A stretch of 31,905 nucleotides of DNA from Pseudomonadota bacterium (GTDB taxonomy: Bacteria; Pseudomonadota; Gammaproteobacteria; Pseudomonadales; Pseudomonadaceae). A program made the position numbers and the translations under genes. The notes under the pieces are model-generated. The model did not search any database. It was not told the origin of the DNA and saw nothing but the letters and a program-made list of their open reading frames with translations. Location: the NCBI GenBank assembly GCA_023431055.1, contig JAEYXX010000135.1, forward strand, positions 1 through 31,905. The letters are read 5' to 3'. Below are positions 23,523 to 31,905 of the stretch, in pieces. Numbering within the stretch: position 1 is the first letter of the stretch; every line of letters begins with the position of its first letter.

Positions 23523-23550
23523 CTGACAATTATCAATGCGCTGTTATAGT
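23523..23550 (+). promoter_or_regulatory. Sigma-70 promoter of the small exported protein gene
   Basis: CTGACA (23523-23528, 5/6 match to TTGACA) and TATAGT (23545-23550, 5/6 match to TATAAT) are separated by 16 bases. Transcription would start near 23557, about 35 bases before the ATG. It is the best sigma-70 match noticed in the window and lies in a locally AT-rich patch. Confidence 0.65.
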
Positions 23551-23591
23551 TAATGGCACTCTAATCCAGAAACAAGCTGAAGGACCGCCCC

Positions 23592-23939
23592 ATGAAACCC
23601 TTTCGCACGACCGCTGCTGTCCTGGCGTTGACCACTGGCATTTGCGCGCTGCCGGTTCATGCACAACACCCAGATGCTCCTCAGAATGTTAGTGGCGATC
23701 CTCTCTACACGGTCGAAGCGCCGCCAGCCTACGCGATGATCGGTGATCTGCTGATCGCCCGTCCTTTGCTTATCGGCGCCACAGTCATTGGTGCCGGGCT
23801 GTTCGTGGTTTCGCTGCCGTTCACCGCTACAGGTGGGGGCATTGGCGCTACTGGTAAAGCGCTTGTAGTCGATCCAGGCAAAGCTGCGTTCGTACGCTGC
23901 CTGGGTTGTACCCAAACGGGTTATAACAATCGCCAATAA
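23592..23939 (+). CDS. Small exported membrane-associated protein of unknown function
   Basis: Protein of 115 residues I cannot assign to a function; similar small Pseudomonas proteins carry uninformative names such as multidrug transporter. A signal peptide is clear ([20 protein letters not shown], cleaved near VHA|QH at residue 24). The mature part has a proline-rich start, then one hydrophobic segment (~58-78, [20 protein letters not shown]), a Gly/Thr-rich stretch, and a conserved-looking tail [16 protein letters not shown] with Cys103 and Cys106. That CxxC-like pair could form a disulfide in the periplasm or bind a ligand. The ATG has GAAGGA about seven bases upstream. It has its own promoter (23523-23550) and a hairpin terminator, so it is an independent transcription unit. 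Confidence 0.8.
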   Translation: MKPFRTTAAVLALTTGICALPVHAQHPDAPQNVSGDPLYTVEAPPAYAMIGDLLIARPLLIGATVIGAGLFVVSLPFTATGGGIGATGKALVVDPGKAAFVRCLGCTQTGYNNRQ

Positions 23940-23972
23940 GCGATTACCTGCGCTTTTCAAATAACATTCAGG

Positions 23973-24008
23973 CCCTGGTTCAGCGATGAGCCAGGGTCGT
24001 TTGCGTTT
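23973..24008 (+). terminator. Terminator after the small exported protein gene
   Basis: CCCTGGTT and AGCCAGGG pair in an 8-bp stem (one G-T wobble, loop CAGCGATG), followed by TCGTTTGCGTTT. It begins about 35 bases past the stop at 23939 and before the Shine-Dalgarno of the next gene at 24021. Confidence 0.6.
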
Positions 24009-24032
24009 GAACGCCGAGAAAAGGAAGAAGCG

Positions 24033-25874
24033 GTGGTAATGAAGTCCCTGCGCTGGGTGATGCTGTTGCTGGTGGTAGCGGGGTTGATTGCCTCGTTCTG
24101 GTTCAGCCAGGGCTGGCTGCAGCTCTGCGCTGGCCTGGCGATCTTCCTGTTCGGTATGCAGTGCCTGGAAGAGGGTTTGCGCCAGTTGGCTGGCAGCAAG
24201 CTGGAACAGGTGCTCGGGCGCAGTACGTCCACGCCCTTCAAGAGCCTGTTGTTCGGCGTCGGCGGCACCCTGTTGCTGCAGTCCAGCACCCTGGTATCGC
24301 TGCTGACCATCGCCTTTATCAGTACCGGCCTGATCCAGCTGGCCGGCGGTATCGCCATTCTGTTCGGTGCCAATCTCGGCGCCACCAGCGGTATCTGGCT
24401 GTTGGCACTCGCCGGGCAGAACCTCAGCCTGAGCCCGCTGGCCTTGCCACTGCTGGTGTTCGGTGTACTTGCCGGCTTCTTCGGGGCCAAGAGCAAGGCG
24501 GCCGGGCGCATCGTGCTGGGCGTCGCCTTCATCTTTCTCGGCATCGACCAGATCAAGGAGGGCTTCGCCAGTTTCGGCGATGGCCTGGACATGACCGGCT
24601 ATCAGGAGGGCGGCTGGCGTGGGGCGCTGCTGTTCACCGCCATCGGCATGGCCATCACCGTGGTGCTGCAATCGAGCCATGCCACCTTGATGCTGACCCT
24701 GGCCGCGCTGGCCAGCGGCCAACTGGAGCTGGGGCAGAGCCTGGCCATCGCCATTGGCTCGAACATCGGCAGCAGCGTGACTACTGCCTTCGTCGGCTCG
24801 CTCGGCGGCAATCGCAGCGGCCAGCGCCTGGCCCTGGCCCACGTGCTGTTCAACATCACCACCGGCCTGCTCGCCTTCTGTCTGCTGGGGCCGCTGACCT
24901 GGCTGGTGCATGCCTTGGCCGAACCACTGGGCCTGGGCGAGAACAGCCTGATCCAGCTGGCGATGTTCCATACCCTGTTCAACGCCATGGGCGTGGCGCT
25001 GTTCTGGCCGTTGCAGGGGCGCCTGGCGCAGTTGTTGATTCGCTGGCTGCCGGAGCGGGCCGAGCCGCAGGTACTGATCGCCGAGGTGGCACCTGCGCAG
25101 GTGGCCGAACCCGAGCCAACCCAGGCGCGGTATCTCAACGAGCGTGCGCTGGATTCGGTGGAATCGGCGTCCGTCGCGGTGGTGCAGGAGCTGGGGCATC
25201 TCGGCCGCTTGAGCCTGGAGGTGATCTGCCATGCGCTCTACCTGCCGGTGGATCAGCTGGCGCAGGCCAGGGCGGACGAGCAGTTGCTGCAGGCCAGCCC
25301 CGCGCAGGCCGGCTTCGATGCCGACCAGCTCTATCGCCGTCATATCAAGGGCGTGTACGGCGATCTGCTGAGCTTCATGGGGCGTATGGAGCTGCCCATG
25401 GACGAAGCGCACCAGCAGTTCTGGGTCAGTTGCCAACTGGCGGCACTGCAACTGGTGGATGCGGTCAAGGATGCCAAGCATCTGCAGAAGAACCTCGGCC
25501 ATTACCTGGAACAGCCGCCTTCGGGCGCGCGCACCTGTTATGTCGAGTTGCGTCGCCACCTGTTGCGGGCCTTGCATGAATTGCGTGAACTGGCCCGCGC
25601 CGAGCTGGAGGATGAGGCCTGGCGTGCGCGGCTGGCCTGGCTGGACGAGCAGGCCGCGACTTTCGATGCGCAGTTCCGCCAGCGTCTGTTCAGCGAGGTA
25701 CGTTACGGCCATCTCGATGGCCTGCAGACCAGCTCGCTGATGAACGATCTGGGCTACGCCAGCCGCATCTTCCAGAGCCTGCGCAACGTGCTGATGCTGG
25801 GCAGCGAGCAGGCGCTGTTCCGTGAGCTGCGCAAGTTCGGTGAAGAGCAGGAGAGCCTGATTCGGCTCTCCTGA
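24033..25874 (+). CDS. Na/Pi-cotransporter II-family protein with PhoU-like tail
   Basis: Inner-membrane protein of 613 residues in the NptA/YjbB-type Na+/phosphate cotransporter family. The N-terminal half (~1-345) has about eight hydrophobic segments and the two inverted-repeat QSS motifs: LLLQSSTLVSLLTIAF (QSS 83-85) and VVLQSSHATLML (QSS 213-215). GANLGATSG and GSNIGSSVTTAFVGS are the paired re-entrant loops. The C-terminal part (~370-613) is helical and charged, resembling PhoU-like helical bundles that tune transport. The start GTG (24033) has AAGGAAG at the best spacing; an ATG two codons later is possible. Bacterial members often export phosphate or phosphonates, so import should not be assumed. 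It is followed by a REP pair. Confidence 0.9.
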   Translation: MVMKSLRWVMLLLVVAGLIASFWFSQGWLQLCAGLAIFLFGMQCLEEGLRQLAGSKLEQVLGRSTSTPFKSLLFGVGGTLLLQSSTLVSLLTIAFISTGLIQLAGGIAILFGANLGATSGIWLLALAGQNLSLSPLALPLLVFGVLAGFFGAKSKAAGRIVLGVAFIFLGIDQIKEGFASFGDGLDMTGYQEGGWRGALLFTAIGMAITVVLQSSHATLMLTLAALASGQLELGQSLAIAIGSNIGSSVTTAFVGSLGGNRSGQRLALAHVLFNITTGLLAFCLLGPLTWLVHALAEPLGLGENSLIQLAMFHTLFNAMGVALFWPLQGRLAQLLIRWLPERAEPQVLIAEVAPAQVAEPEPTQARYLNERALDSVESASVAVVQELGHLGRLSLEVICHALYLPVDQLAQARADEQLLQASPAQAGFDADQLYRRHIKGVYGDLLSFMGRMELPMDEAHQQFWVSCQLAALQLVDAVKDAKHLQKNLGHYLEQPPSGARTCYVELRRHLLRALHELRELARAELEDEAWRARLAWLDEQAATFDAQFRQRLFSEVRYGHLDGLQTSSLMNDLGYASRIFQSLRNVLMLGSEQALFRELRKFGEEQESLIRLS

Positions 25875-25881
25875 CACAAGG

Positions 25882-25942
25882 CGTAGCCCGGATGAAATCC
25901 GGCAGCGGTTGTGCATTTCCCCGGATTGCATCCGGGCTACGG
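25882..25942. repeat. REP-type inverted repeat after the Na/Pi transporter gene
   Basis: CGTAGCCCGGATGAAATCCG at 25882-25901 and CCGGATTGCATCCGGGCTAC at 25921-25940 are inverted copies around a spacer of about 19 bases. This is the same family as 15758-15821. It lies between the convergent transporter and ggt stop codons. Confidence 0.88.
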
Positions 25943-25962
25943 TCACATGCGGTCGGTGCGCA

Positions 25963-27621
25963 TCAGGGCGTCGCCTCGCCAATACCGCGCGGATCGCTGG
26001 CCGCCTGCACCTCGCCGCTGGCCTTGTCCCACAGCAGCACCTGCTGGTTGCCGTACTGCCGGTCCAGGCGCTTGAGCTCATGGCCGCGTTTCTCAAGCTC
26101 GGCGATCTGCGCGTCGCTGAAGGTATCCGGCTCGTGCTCGATCACATCCGGCAGGAACTGGTGGTGATAGCGCGCCACGGCCGGCCAGCGCGCGATGGGC
26201 TGTTCGTCCAGGTATTCGAGCATCGACAGCAGCACCATGCTGGGGATGCGGCTGCCGCCCGGTGTGCCGAAGGCGGCGAACTCATCCACGCTTTCGATAA
26301 AGCTCGGGCTCATCGATGACAGCGGGCGCTTGCCGCCTGCGATGGTGTTGGCCTGGCTGCCGGTCAGACCGTAGGCATTGGCACCCTGCACGTCGGCAGC
26401 GAAATCGTCCATCTCGTCGTTGAGCAGCACACCGCTGCCGGGCACGGTGAAGGCGGCGCCGAAGGGCAGATTGATCGACAGCGTCGCAGCCACCGCGCTG
26501 CCTTCGGTATCGAGCACGGCGAAGTGCGTGGTGTGGTCGCCCTCATGCCAGGTGCCGGCAGGCGGCAGGCTGGCGCTGGGCGTGGCGCGCTCGGGGTCGA
26601 TGCTGCCGGCCAGTACCGCCAGGTGTCCCGGCGAAAGCAGTTGCTCGACCGGGTTCTTGACGAAATCCGGGTCGCCGAGCAGGCCGCGGTCACGGTAGGC
26701 ACGGCGCAGCGCCTCGACCACGTAGTGCACGCGCTGCATCGGCTCGGCCTCGCGCCAGGGCAGTTGCTGGAGGATCGCCAGGCTCTGCGCCAGCGCGATG
26801 CCACCGGCCGAAGGTGGTGGGGCGCTGATCAGCTCGCGGCCGTCTTCGAGGGCGAAACGCAGCGGCGCGCGCCGTTGCACGCGATATTCGGCCAGATCGT
26901 CCTCGTTCCAGATGCCGCCAGCCTTGCGCACGCCGGCGATCAGGCGCTTGCCCAACTCGCCGCCATAGAACCCGGCGTGGCCGTGGTCGGCCAGCGCCTG
27001 CAGGGTGGTCGCCAGCTCCGGCTGGCGCAGCCGGTAACCTTCTGCCGGCACCTCGCCCTGGTCGAGGAACAGCCGGGCGCTTTCGGCGTCGTCGCGCAGC
27101 GCTGCCAGGCGCCAGGTCGCCCTCTCACGGTAGACGCGGTCGACCGCGAAGCCTTCGTTGGCCAGGCGAATCGCCGGCGCCAGGCTGGTTTTCAGCGGCA
27201 GGCGGCCGTGCTTCTCGGCCAGCTCGACCAAGGCTGCCGGCAGCCCCGGAATGGCAGCGGCCAGCGCGCCATTGAGCGACAGCTCGCGCTGCACCTTGCC
27301 GTCACGTACGTAGAGATCCGGCTTGGCTTCCAGCGGCGCACGTTCGCGGGCGTCGAGGAAATCGTAGACAGGCGTGTCGCCGCCACTGCGCAGGAGGAAG
27401 AAGCCACCGCCACCCAGGCCCGAGCCGTAGGGCTCGACCACGGCCAGGGCCGCGCTGGCGGCGACGGCGGCGTCGAAGGCATTGCCGCCGGCGTCGAGCA
27501 TCTGCTGCGCGGCGGCAGTGGCGGCGGGGTGCGCGGTGGCAATGGCGGGTTGTTGCGGGGCGGCATGGGCCAGCAGGCTGGCGCCGAGCAGCAGGGTCGA
27601 TAGCAGGAGTTTGCGCAACAT
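25963..27621 (-). CDS. ggt: Gamma-glutamyltranspeptidase
   Basis: GGT cleaves the gamma-glutamyl bond of glutathione and related compounds in the periplasm, as an autoprocessed two-subunit Ntn hydrolase. The 552-residue precursor has a signal peptide (MLRKLLLSTLLLGASLLAHA, cleaved after residue 20). The large-subunit motif AHPAATAAAQQMLDAGGNAFD is followed by EPYGSGLGGGGFFLLR. Autocleavage is expected before Thr364 in GDHTTHFAVLD, the new N-terminal nucleophile. Small-subunit motifs are NDEMDDFA, the SSMSPSF loop and GTPGGSRIPSMVLL. Compared with E. coli GGT (~580) it is slightly short, without loss of any catalytic block. It is divergent from nothing and stands as a single gene downstream of the ferredoxin gene, same strand. 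The physiological substrate is probably glutathione. Confidence 0.96.
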   Translation of the reverse strand: MLRKLLLSTLLLGASLLAHAAPQQPAIATAHPAATAAAQQMLDAGGNAFDAAVAASAALAVVEPYGSGLGGGGFFLLRSGGDTPVYDFLDARERAPLEAKPDLYVRDGKVQRELSLNGALAAAIPGLPAALVELAEKHGRLPLKTSLAPAIRLANEGFAVDRVYRERATWRLAALRDDAESARLFLDQGEVPAEGYRLRQPELATTLQALADHGHAGFYGGELGKRLIAGVRKAGGIWNEDDLAEYRVQRRAPLRFALEDGRELISAPPPSAGGIALAQSLAILQQLPWREAEPMQRVHYVVEALRRAYRDRGLLGDPDFVKNPVEQLLSPGHLAVLAGSIDPERATPSASLPPAGTWHEGDHTTHFAVLDTEGSAVAATLSINLPFGAAFTVPGSGVLLNDEMDDFAADVQGANAYGLTGSQANTIAGGKRPLSSMSPSFIESVDEFAAFGTPGGSRIPSMVLLSMLEYLDEQPIARWPAVARYHHQFLPDVIEHEPDTFSDAQIAELEKRGHELKRLDRQYGNQQVLLWDKASGEVQAASDPRGIGEATP

Positions 27622-27705
27622 GCGATCTACCAGAGGCGGCTGAAGGAAGCATGCAGCTTAACAGCCTCGCTCGGGCGAGGGGCACAACGGGCGCGGAGAA
27701 AGCGA

Positions 27706-27720
27706 GAGGCCGCCGGCCTC
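27706..27720 (-). terminator. Possible terminator after the ferredoxin gene
   Basis: GAGGCC-GCC-GGCCTC is a 6-bp stem with a three-base loop, 10 bases beyond the ferredoxin stop. On the minus strand TCGCTTTCTC follows, moderately rich in T. It would end the coaD-ferredoxin transcript before ggt. Confidence 0.4.
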
Positions 27721-27730
27721 CTCGGAAGCG

Positions 27731-28102
<372 letters not shown>

Positions 28103-28134
28103 TCAGCCCTGCGCAAGCGCCGCTCACGAGGTGA

Positions 28135-29066
<932 letters not shown>

Positions 29067-29067
29067 C

Positions 29068-30660
29068 TCAGGCTTTCAGGCGTTCGCCCAGCAGGGTGGC
29101 GAGCTTGGCGGTCAGGCCATAGATCGACAGCTGCGGGTTGGCGCCGATGCTGGTGGGGAATAGCGAGCCATCGTGGATCGACAGGTTCTCCAGCTGGTGA
29201 TGGCGGCCAAGGCTGTCGACCACTGCCTGCTGCGCATCCTCGCCCATGGCGCAGCCACCCATCACGTGGGCGCTGCCCAGGCGGGTGCGGTAGAGCGCCA
29301 GGTCGAGGTTGGCAATCAGGTTTTTAGCCTCATGCCAGGTCTTCACGTAGCCGGTGTCTGCATGCATCGGCATCACGGCCTTGGCGCCCGCGGCGAACTG
29401 GATTTCCGCCATGGTCAGGAAGGCGCGGCGCACGCCGTCCCAGGTGTAGTCGGTCATCTGGTAGTCGAGCACCGGGCTGCCATCGCCGCGCAGTTCCACG
29501 CGGCCTTCGGCGCAGTCCGGGTGGAAACCGTCGCGCAGCAGGGCGAGCATCACGTTGGTGTGCGGCAGTTGCGCCATACGCTGGGCATTCTCGCGGCCGA
29601 AGTCGCCGAGCAGGGTGGCGGTCAGTGCCGGTTGCAGCGGCGGTACCTCCAGTTTGTAGGAAAGGCGCCCGCTGGTGCCGTCGTCCCACTGGAAATGATC
29701 GGAATAGACCGACTGCGGCGCGCCGTAGAAGGGGTTGATGACCTGCTCGAACTGCGCCGCGGAGAAGTTCACCAGGTGCAGATAGGTGCGCCGGCCAACC
29801 CGCTGGTGCGGGTCGGGCGCATTGGAGTGCAGCAGGATGCCGGGCGTGTTGATGCCGCCGCCGGCCAGCACGTAATGCCGCGCCTTGACCCGGATGCGCT
29901 TGCCGTTGGGCGCCACGCAGCGCTCGTCCATGCCCAGGCAGTCGATGCCGACCACCTTGTCGCCTTCGATCAGCAGCTTGTCGGCGCGCGCCAGGTAGAG
30001 CAGCTCACCGCCGGCGTCGAGGGTGGCGGGGATGGTGGTGACCAGCATCGACTGCTTGGCGTTGGTCGGGCAGCCCATGCCGCAATAGCCGAGGTTCCAG
30101 CAGCCGCGCACGTTGCGCGGGATCGGCGCCCAGTGATAGCCGAGCTTGTCGCAGCCGCTGCGCAGCACCTCGTTGTTGGCATTCGGTGGCACTGCCCAGG
30201 GCGCCACGCCCAGGCGCTGCTCCATCTTCTCGAACCAGGGCGCCATGGACTCGACGTCATGGCCCTTCACCCCATGCACCTCGGCCCAGTGCGCCAGGGT
30301 CTGCGGCGGCGTGCGGAAGCTGCTGGTCCAGTTGACCAGCGTGGTGCCGCCAACCGCGCGGCCCTGCAGGATGGTGATGGCGCCGTCCTTGCTCATGCGG
30401 CCGATGCCTTCCTGATAGAGGGTCGGGTAGGCATCGGCCTCACGCATCTTGAAGTCGTCGCTGGTCTTGAGCGGACCTTCCTCGATCAGCAGTACCTTGT
30501 AACCGGCGGCGCTGAGGATTTCCGCCGTGGTGCCTCCACCGGCGCCGCTGCCGACGATGGCGACATCGGCTTCCAGGGTCAGGTCGTTCTCCAGACGCGA
30601 ACCGTCGTATGTCTTCCAACCCTTGGCCAGGCCTTGCTTGAACAGATCAGGTACGGGCAT
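29068..30660 (-). CDS. GMC-family FAD-dependent oxidoreductase
   Basis: Flavoprotein of 530 residues in the glucose-methanol-choline family. The ATG at 30660 has GAGAAAG upstream; the in-frame extension to 30699 is rejected. The FAD-binding fold is VAIVGSGAGGGTTAEILSAA (33-52, GxGxxG) with the acidic residue in VLLIEEG. GMC signature 1 is GRAVGGTTLVNW (99-110). A cysteine-rich segment (Cys186, 192, 196 in GCWNLGYCGMGC) follows, and the C-terminal block has SAHVMGGCAMGEDA (putative active-site His) and IGANPQLSIYGLTA. No signal peptide is visible, while the upstream gene encodes a Tat lipoprotein, so piggy-back export is plausible, as in gluconate or fructose dehydrogenases. The substrate is unknown, perhaps an alcohol given the adjacent aldehyde dehydrogenase. 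Confidence 0.92.
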   Translation of the reverse strand: MPVPDLFKQGLAKGWKTYDGSRLENDLTLEADVAIVGSGAGGGTTAEILSAAGYKVLLIEEGPLKTSDDFKMREADAYPTLYQEGIGRMSKDGAITILQGRAVGGTTLVNWTSSFRTPPQTLAHWAEVHGVKGHDVESMAPWFEKMEQRLGVAPWAVPPNANNEVLRSGCDKLGYHWAPIPRNVRGCWNLGYCGMGCPTNAKQSMLVTTIPATLDAGGELLYLARADKLLIEGDKVVGIDCLGMDERCVAPNGKRIRVKARHYVLAGGGINTPGILLHSNAPDPHQRVGRRTYLHLVNFSAAQFEQVINPFYGAPQSVYSDHFQWDDGTSGRLSYKLEVPPLQPALTATLLGDFGRENAQRMAQLPHTNVMLALLRDGFHPDCAEGRVELRGDGSPVLDYQMTDYTWDGVRRAFLTMAEIQFAAGAKAVMPMHADTGYVKTWHEAKNLIANLDLALYRTRLGSAHVMGGCAMGEDAQQAVVDSLGRHHQLENLSIHDGSLFPTSIGANPQLSIYGLTAKLATLLGERLKA

Positions 30661-30716
30661 TTCTCTTTCTCTTCTTGTAACAGGGCCGTCTGTAGTCACG
30701 AGTTTGGTGCTCGCCT

Positions 30717-30771
30717 GGATCGCGGATAAATCCGCTCCTACACAAGCGGCTCACATCCTGTGGGAGCAGCT
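30717..30771. repeat. REP-type element of the GTAGGAGCGGAT family
   Basis: GCGGAT-AA-ATCCGC (30722-30735) followed by TCCTACA matches the widespread Pseudomonas REP of type TGTAGGAGCGGATTTATCCG. A partial inverted copy (TGTGGGAGCAGCTGTAG) is at 30760-30775. It is fused directly to the RAYT-type REP at 30772, so two REP families are joined here. Confidence 0.7.
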
Positions 30772-30840
30772 GTAGGGTGGGCTTCAGCCCACCAAGGCCG
30801 GTCGCTGTTGGTGGGCTGAAGCTAGCCGCTATACGGTGGG
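30772..30840. repeat. REP pair of the RAYT family, second arm degenerate
   Basis: GTAGGGTGGGCTTCAGCCCA plus CC (30772-30793) faces GGTGGGCTGAAGC at 30810-30822, after which the sequence is broken by TAGCCGCTATAC before resuming as GGTGGGC. It lies between the GMC and Tat-lipoprotein genes, and its distal end overlaps the 3' end of the latter. Confidence 0.75.
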
Positions 30841-31374
30841 CGGCCCCGGATAGCCGCAATGGGCCCAGGCCTCCTGGCGGCTGTACCAGGCCATCATCAC
30901 CAGCTGCAGCAGCGAGGCGTGGCCCATGCGTAGCAGGCTCAGGCTGCTGTTCTGCCAGCGCGCGAGGAAGTTGCGCACGTCATCGGCGCTGGCGTTGTCC
31001 CAACTGCCCCAGACCCCGGTCAGCGGGCCACGGGTGATGGGTAGGGCCAGGACGTCGAACAGCTGCACGGTCAGCTTGAGCATCTCCGGCGACAGGTGCG
31101 CCAGGCTGTTGTCGAGGCTCTTCAGCGTGCCGTCGATGGCCTGCGGCATCTGTTCGGCGCTGACGGCGCCGTCGAGCATCACCGGGATCAGCGCACGTAG
31201 AAACGGCAGATCGCTGCTGCGCAGAATCAGGTAACCGCCAGCAGGTGTGCTGGCCGAGCAGCCGCTGAGCGTTGCGGTCAGTCCGGCAGTGCCGAGCAGC
31301 GCTGTGCCCATCAGGCCGACCTTGAGCAGGCTGCGCCGCGAGAGTTGCGGCGCGTCGAGTGTGGTGTCGTTCAT
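30829..31374 (-). CDS. Tat-exported lipoprotein, likely partner subunit of the GMC oxidoreductase
   Basis: Protein of 181 residues, ATG at 31374 (in-frame GTG at 31386 is an alternative). It has a twin-arginine motif SRRSLLKVG (12-20) and a hydrophobic stretch rich in Gly/Ala/Leu. The lipobox LSGC follows with Cys39, predicting a lipid-anchored periplasmic protein that was folded before export. The mature part is helical (SSDLPFLRALIPVMLDGAVS, LSPEMLKLTVQLFDVLALPI) and holds WGSWDNASADDVRNFLARWQ. Its layout resembles the small subunits (subunit III type) of GMC dehydrogenase complexes, which carry the Tat signal for the flavin subunit. It lies between the aldehyde dehydrogenase (42-base gap) and GMC genes. 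The last codons and the TAG stop lie in a degenerate REP. Subunit role is inferred. Confidence 0.82.
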   Translation of the reverse strand: MNDTTLDAPQLSRRSLLKVGLMGTALLGTAGLTATLSGCSASTPAGGYLILRSSDLPFLRALIPVMLDGAVSAEQMPQAIDGTLKSLDNSLAHLSPEMLKLTVQLFDVLALPITRGPLTGVWGSWDNASADDVRNFLARWQNSSLSLLRMGHASLLQLVMMAWYSRQEAWAHCGYPGPPTV

Positions 31375-31416
31375 TGTTGTTATCACCAGGCGTAGAGCGG
31401 GCCAGGCCCGCGTGGA

Positions 31417-31905
31417 TCAGCGTACGAACAACTTGTAGACCAGCTTCTGCAGGGCTTTCCCATACGGTGGGTAGATCAGCCGTGCGGCGTTGAAGCGCTG
31501 TTTGATGAACACGCCCTTGGCCTTGCTGAAGGTCAGGAAGCCTTCGTGGCCGTGGTAATGGCCCATGCCCGACGGGCCGACGCCGCCGAACGGCATGTCA
31601 TCCTGTGCCACGTGCAGCAGGGTGTCGTTCAGGCACACACCGCCGGAGTGGGTTTCGTGCAGCACGCGCTGCTGCTCGCGCTTGTCGTAGCCGAAGTAGT
31701 ACAGCGCCAGCGGGCGAGGCCGGGCGTTGACGTAGGCGAAGGCGTCTTCGAGACGGTCATAGGGCACCACCGGCAGCAGCGGGCCGAAGATCTCGTCCTG
31801 CATGACCTTCATGTCGTCGTTGACCTCCAGCAGCAGGCTCTGCGGCAGGCGTCGGCCCTGTGCTTCGGGATACAACGGGATGATCCGGGCGCCCTTGGCC
31901 TGGGC
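31417..31905 (-). CDS. Aldehyde dehydrogenase (coniferyl-aldehyde-dehydrogenase type), C-terminal part
   Basis: NAD(P)-dependent aldehyde dehydrogenase; only the last ~162 residues are in the window, and the frame is open to the right edge. Visible motifs are MQDEIFGPLLPVVPY, the ALYYFGYDK stretch, and the oligomerisation/substrate block GGVCLNDTLLHVAQDDMPFG. GGVGPSGMGHYHGHEGFLTF and the tail KGVFIKQRFNAARLIYPPYG follow. The catalytic Cys and Glu are further upstream, outside the window. The DTLLHVAQDDMPFGG form and the C-terminal tail after YPPYGK are typical of proteins annotated as coniferyl aldehyde dehydrogenase. It is first in the visible run leading to the Tat lipoprotein and GMC oxidoreductase, so alcohol-to-acid oxidation by the set is plausible. 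Confidence 0.93.
   Translation of the reverse strand, partial: AQAKGARIIPLYPEAQGRRLPQSLLLEVNDDMKVMQDEIFGPLLPVVPYDRLEDAFAYVNARPRPLALYYFGYDKREQQRVLHETHSGGVCLNDTLLHVAQDDMPFGGVGPSGMGHYHGHEGFLTFSKAKGVFIKQRFNAARLIYPPYGKALQKLVYKLFVR

Noticed and set aside
23523..23560. Possible Fur box in the AT-rich promoter of the small exported protein
   Set aside because: Only scattered matches to the 19-bp consensus; a sigma-70 promoter explains the sequence.
23550..26096. Minus-strand open frame of about 848 residues opposite the Na/Pi transporter
   Set aside because: It is Gln/Ala/Arg-rich low-complexity translation with no domain, runs through a terminator, REP and the end of ggt, and mirrors the codon pattern of the real plus-strand gene.
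29173..30729. Plus-strand open frame of about 518 residues opposite the GMC gene
   Set aside because: A GC-rich antisense shadow: no motif and His/Val/Gln-rich composition, while the minus strand carries clear GMC motifs throughout.

Overview
The window is a stretch of chromosome from a high-GC gammaproteobacterium, almost certainly a Pseudomonas. This rests on the protein sequences, on several Pseudomonas-type REP repeat families, and on a gene order (lgt-thyA ... glpQ ... folA ... ilvD ... mutM ... ggt-fdx-coaD-GMC oxidoreductase-aldehyde dehydrogenase) that, from memory, runs parallel to the PA0341-PA0366 region of P. aeruginosa PAO1. No prophage, IS element, CRISPR array, tRNA or rRNA was seen. 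Both window edges cut genes: lgt on the left and an aldehyde dehydrogenase on the right.

Layout. 1-1135 (+): the 3' end of lgt overlaps thyA. 1155-1924: a REP-associated tyrosine transposase (RAYT) has inverted REP pairs on both sides. 1915-5893 (-): a DUF3482 GTPase overlaps a DUF2868 membrane protein, and glpQ lies upstream of both. 6051-7374 (+): folA and a YitT-family membrane protein, closed by a strong terminator. 7402-14646 (-): glyoxalase I; a YfcE-like phosphodiesterase coupled to a very large SNF2-type helicase; then ilvD. 14865-19449 (-): a four-gene polyamine/amino-acid type ABC importer (ATPase, binding protein, two permeases) behind a good sigma-54 (-24/-12) match, with REP palindromes in two of its internal gaps. 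19719-20918 (-) and 21057-21923 (+): a divergent rlmI / HDOD-protein pair. 22009-25874 (+): mutM, a PlsC-like acyltransferase, a small exported protein with its own promoter, and a Na/Pi-cotransporter-family protein. 25963-31905 (-): gamma-glutamyltranspeptidase; then a run in one orientation of aldehyde dehydrogenase, Tat lipoprotein, GMC oxidoreductase, small membrane protein, coaD and ferredoxin.

Most genes are core metabolism: lipoprotein maturation, dTMP and folate synthesis (thyA and folA are functionally linked), branched-chain amino acids, CoA, DNA repair, rRNA methylation and methylglyoxal detoxification. The less understood parts are the DUF3482/DUF2868 GTPase-membrane pair, the GMC oxidoreductase with its Tat-exported lipoprotein partner and aldehyde dehydrogenase, the small secreted protein at 23592-23939, the permease with a periplasmic insertion of about 150 residues, and the dense, diverse REP content around the RAYT. 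In two places REP-like DNA forms the end of a coding sequence.

All coding calls come from reading frames, motifs and family knowledge. No database search was run. Starts were chosen by Shine-Dalgarno sequence and family length where these were informative.
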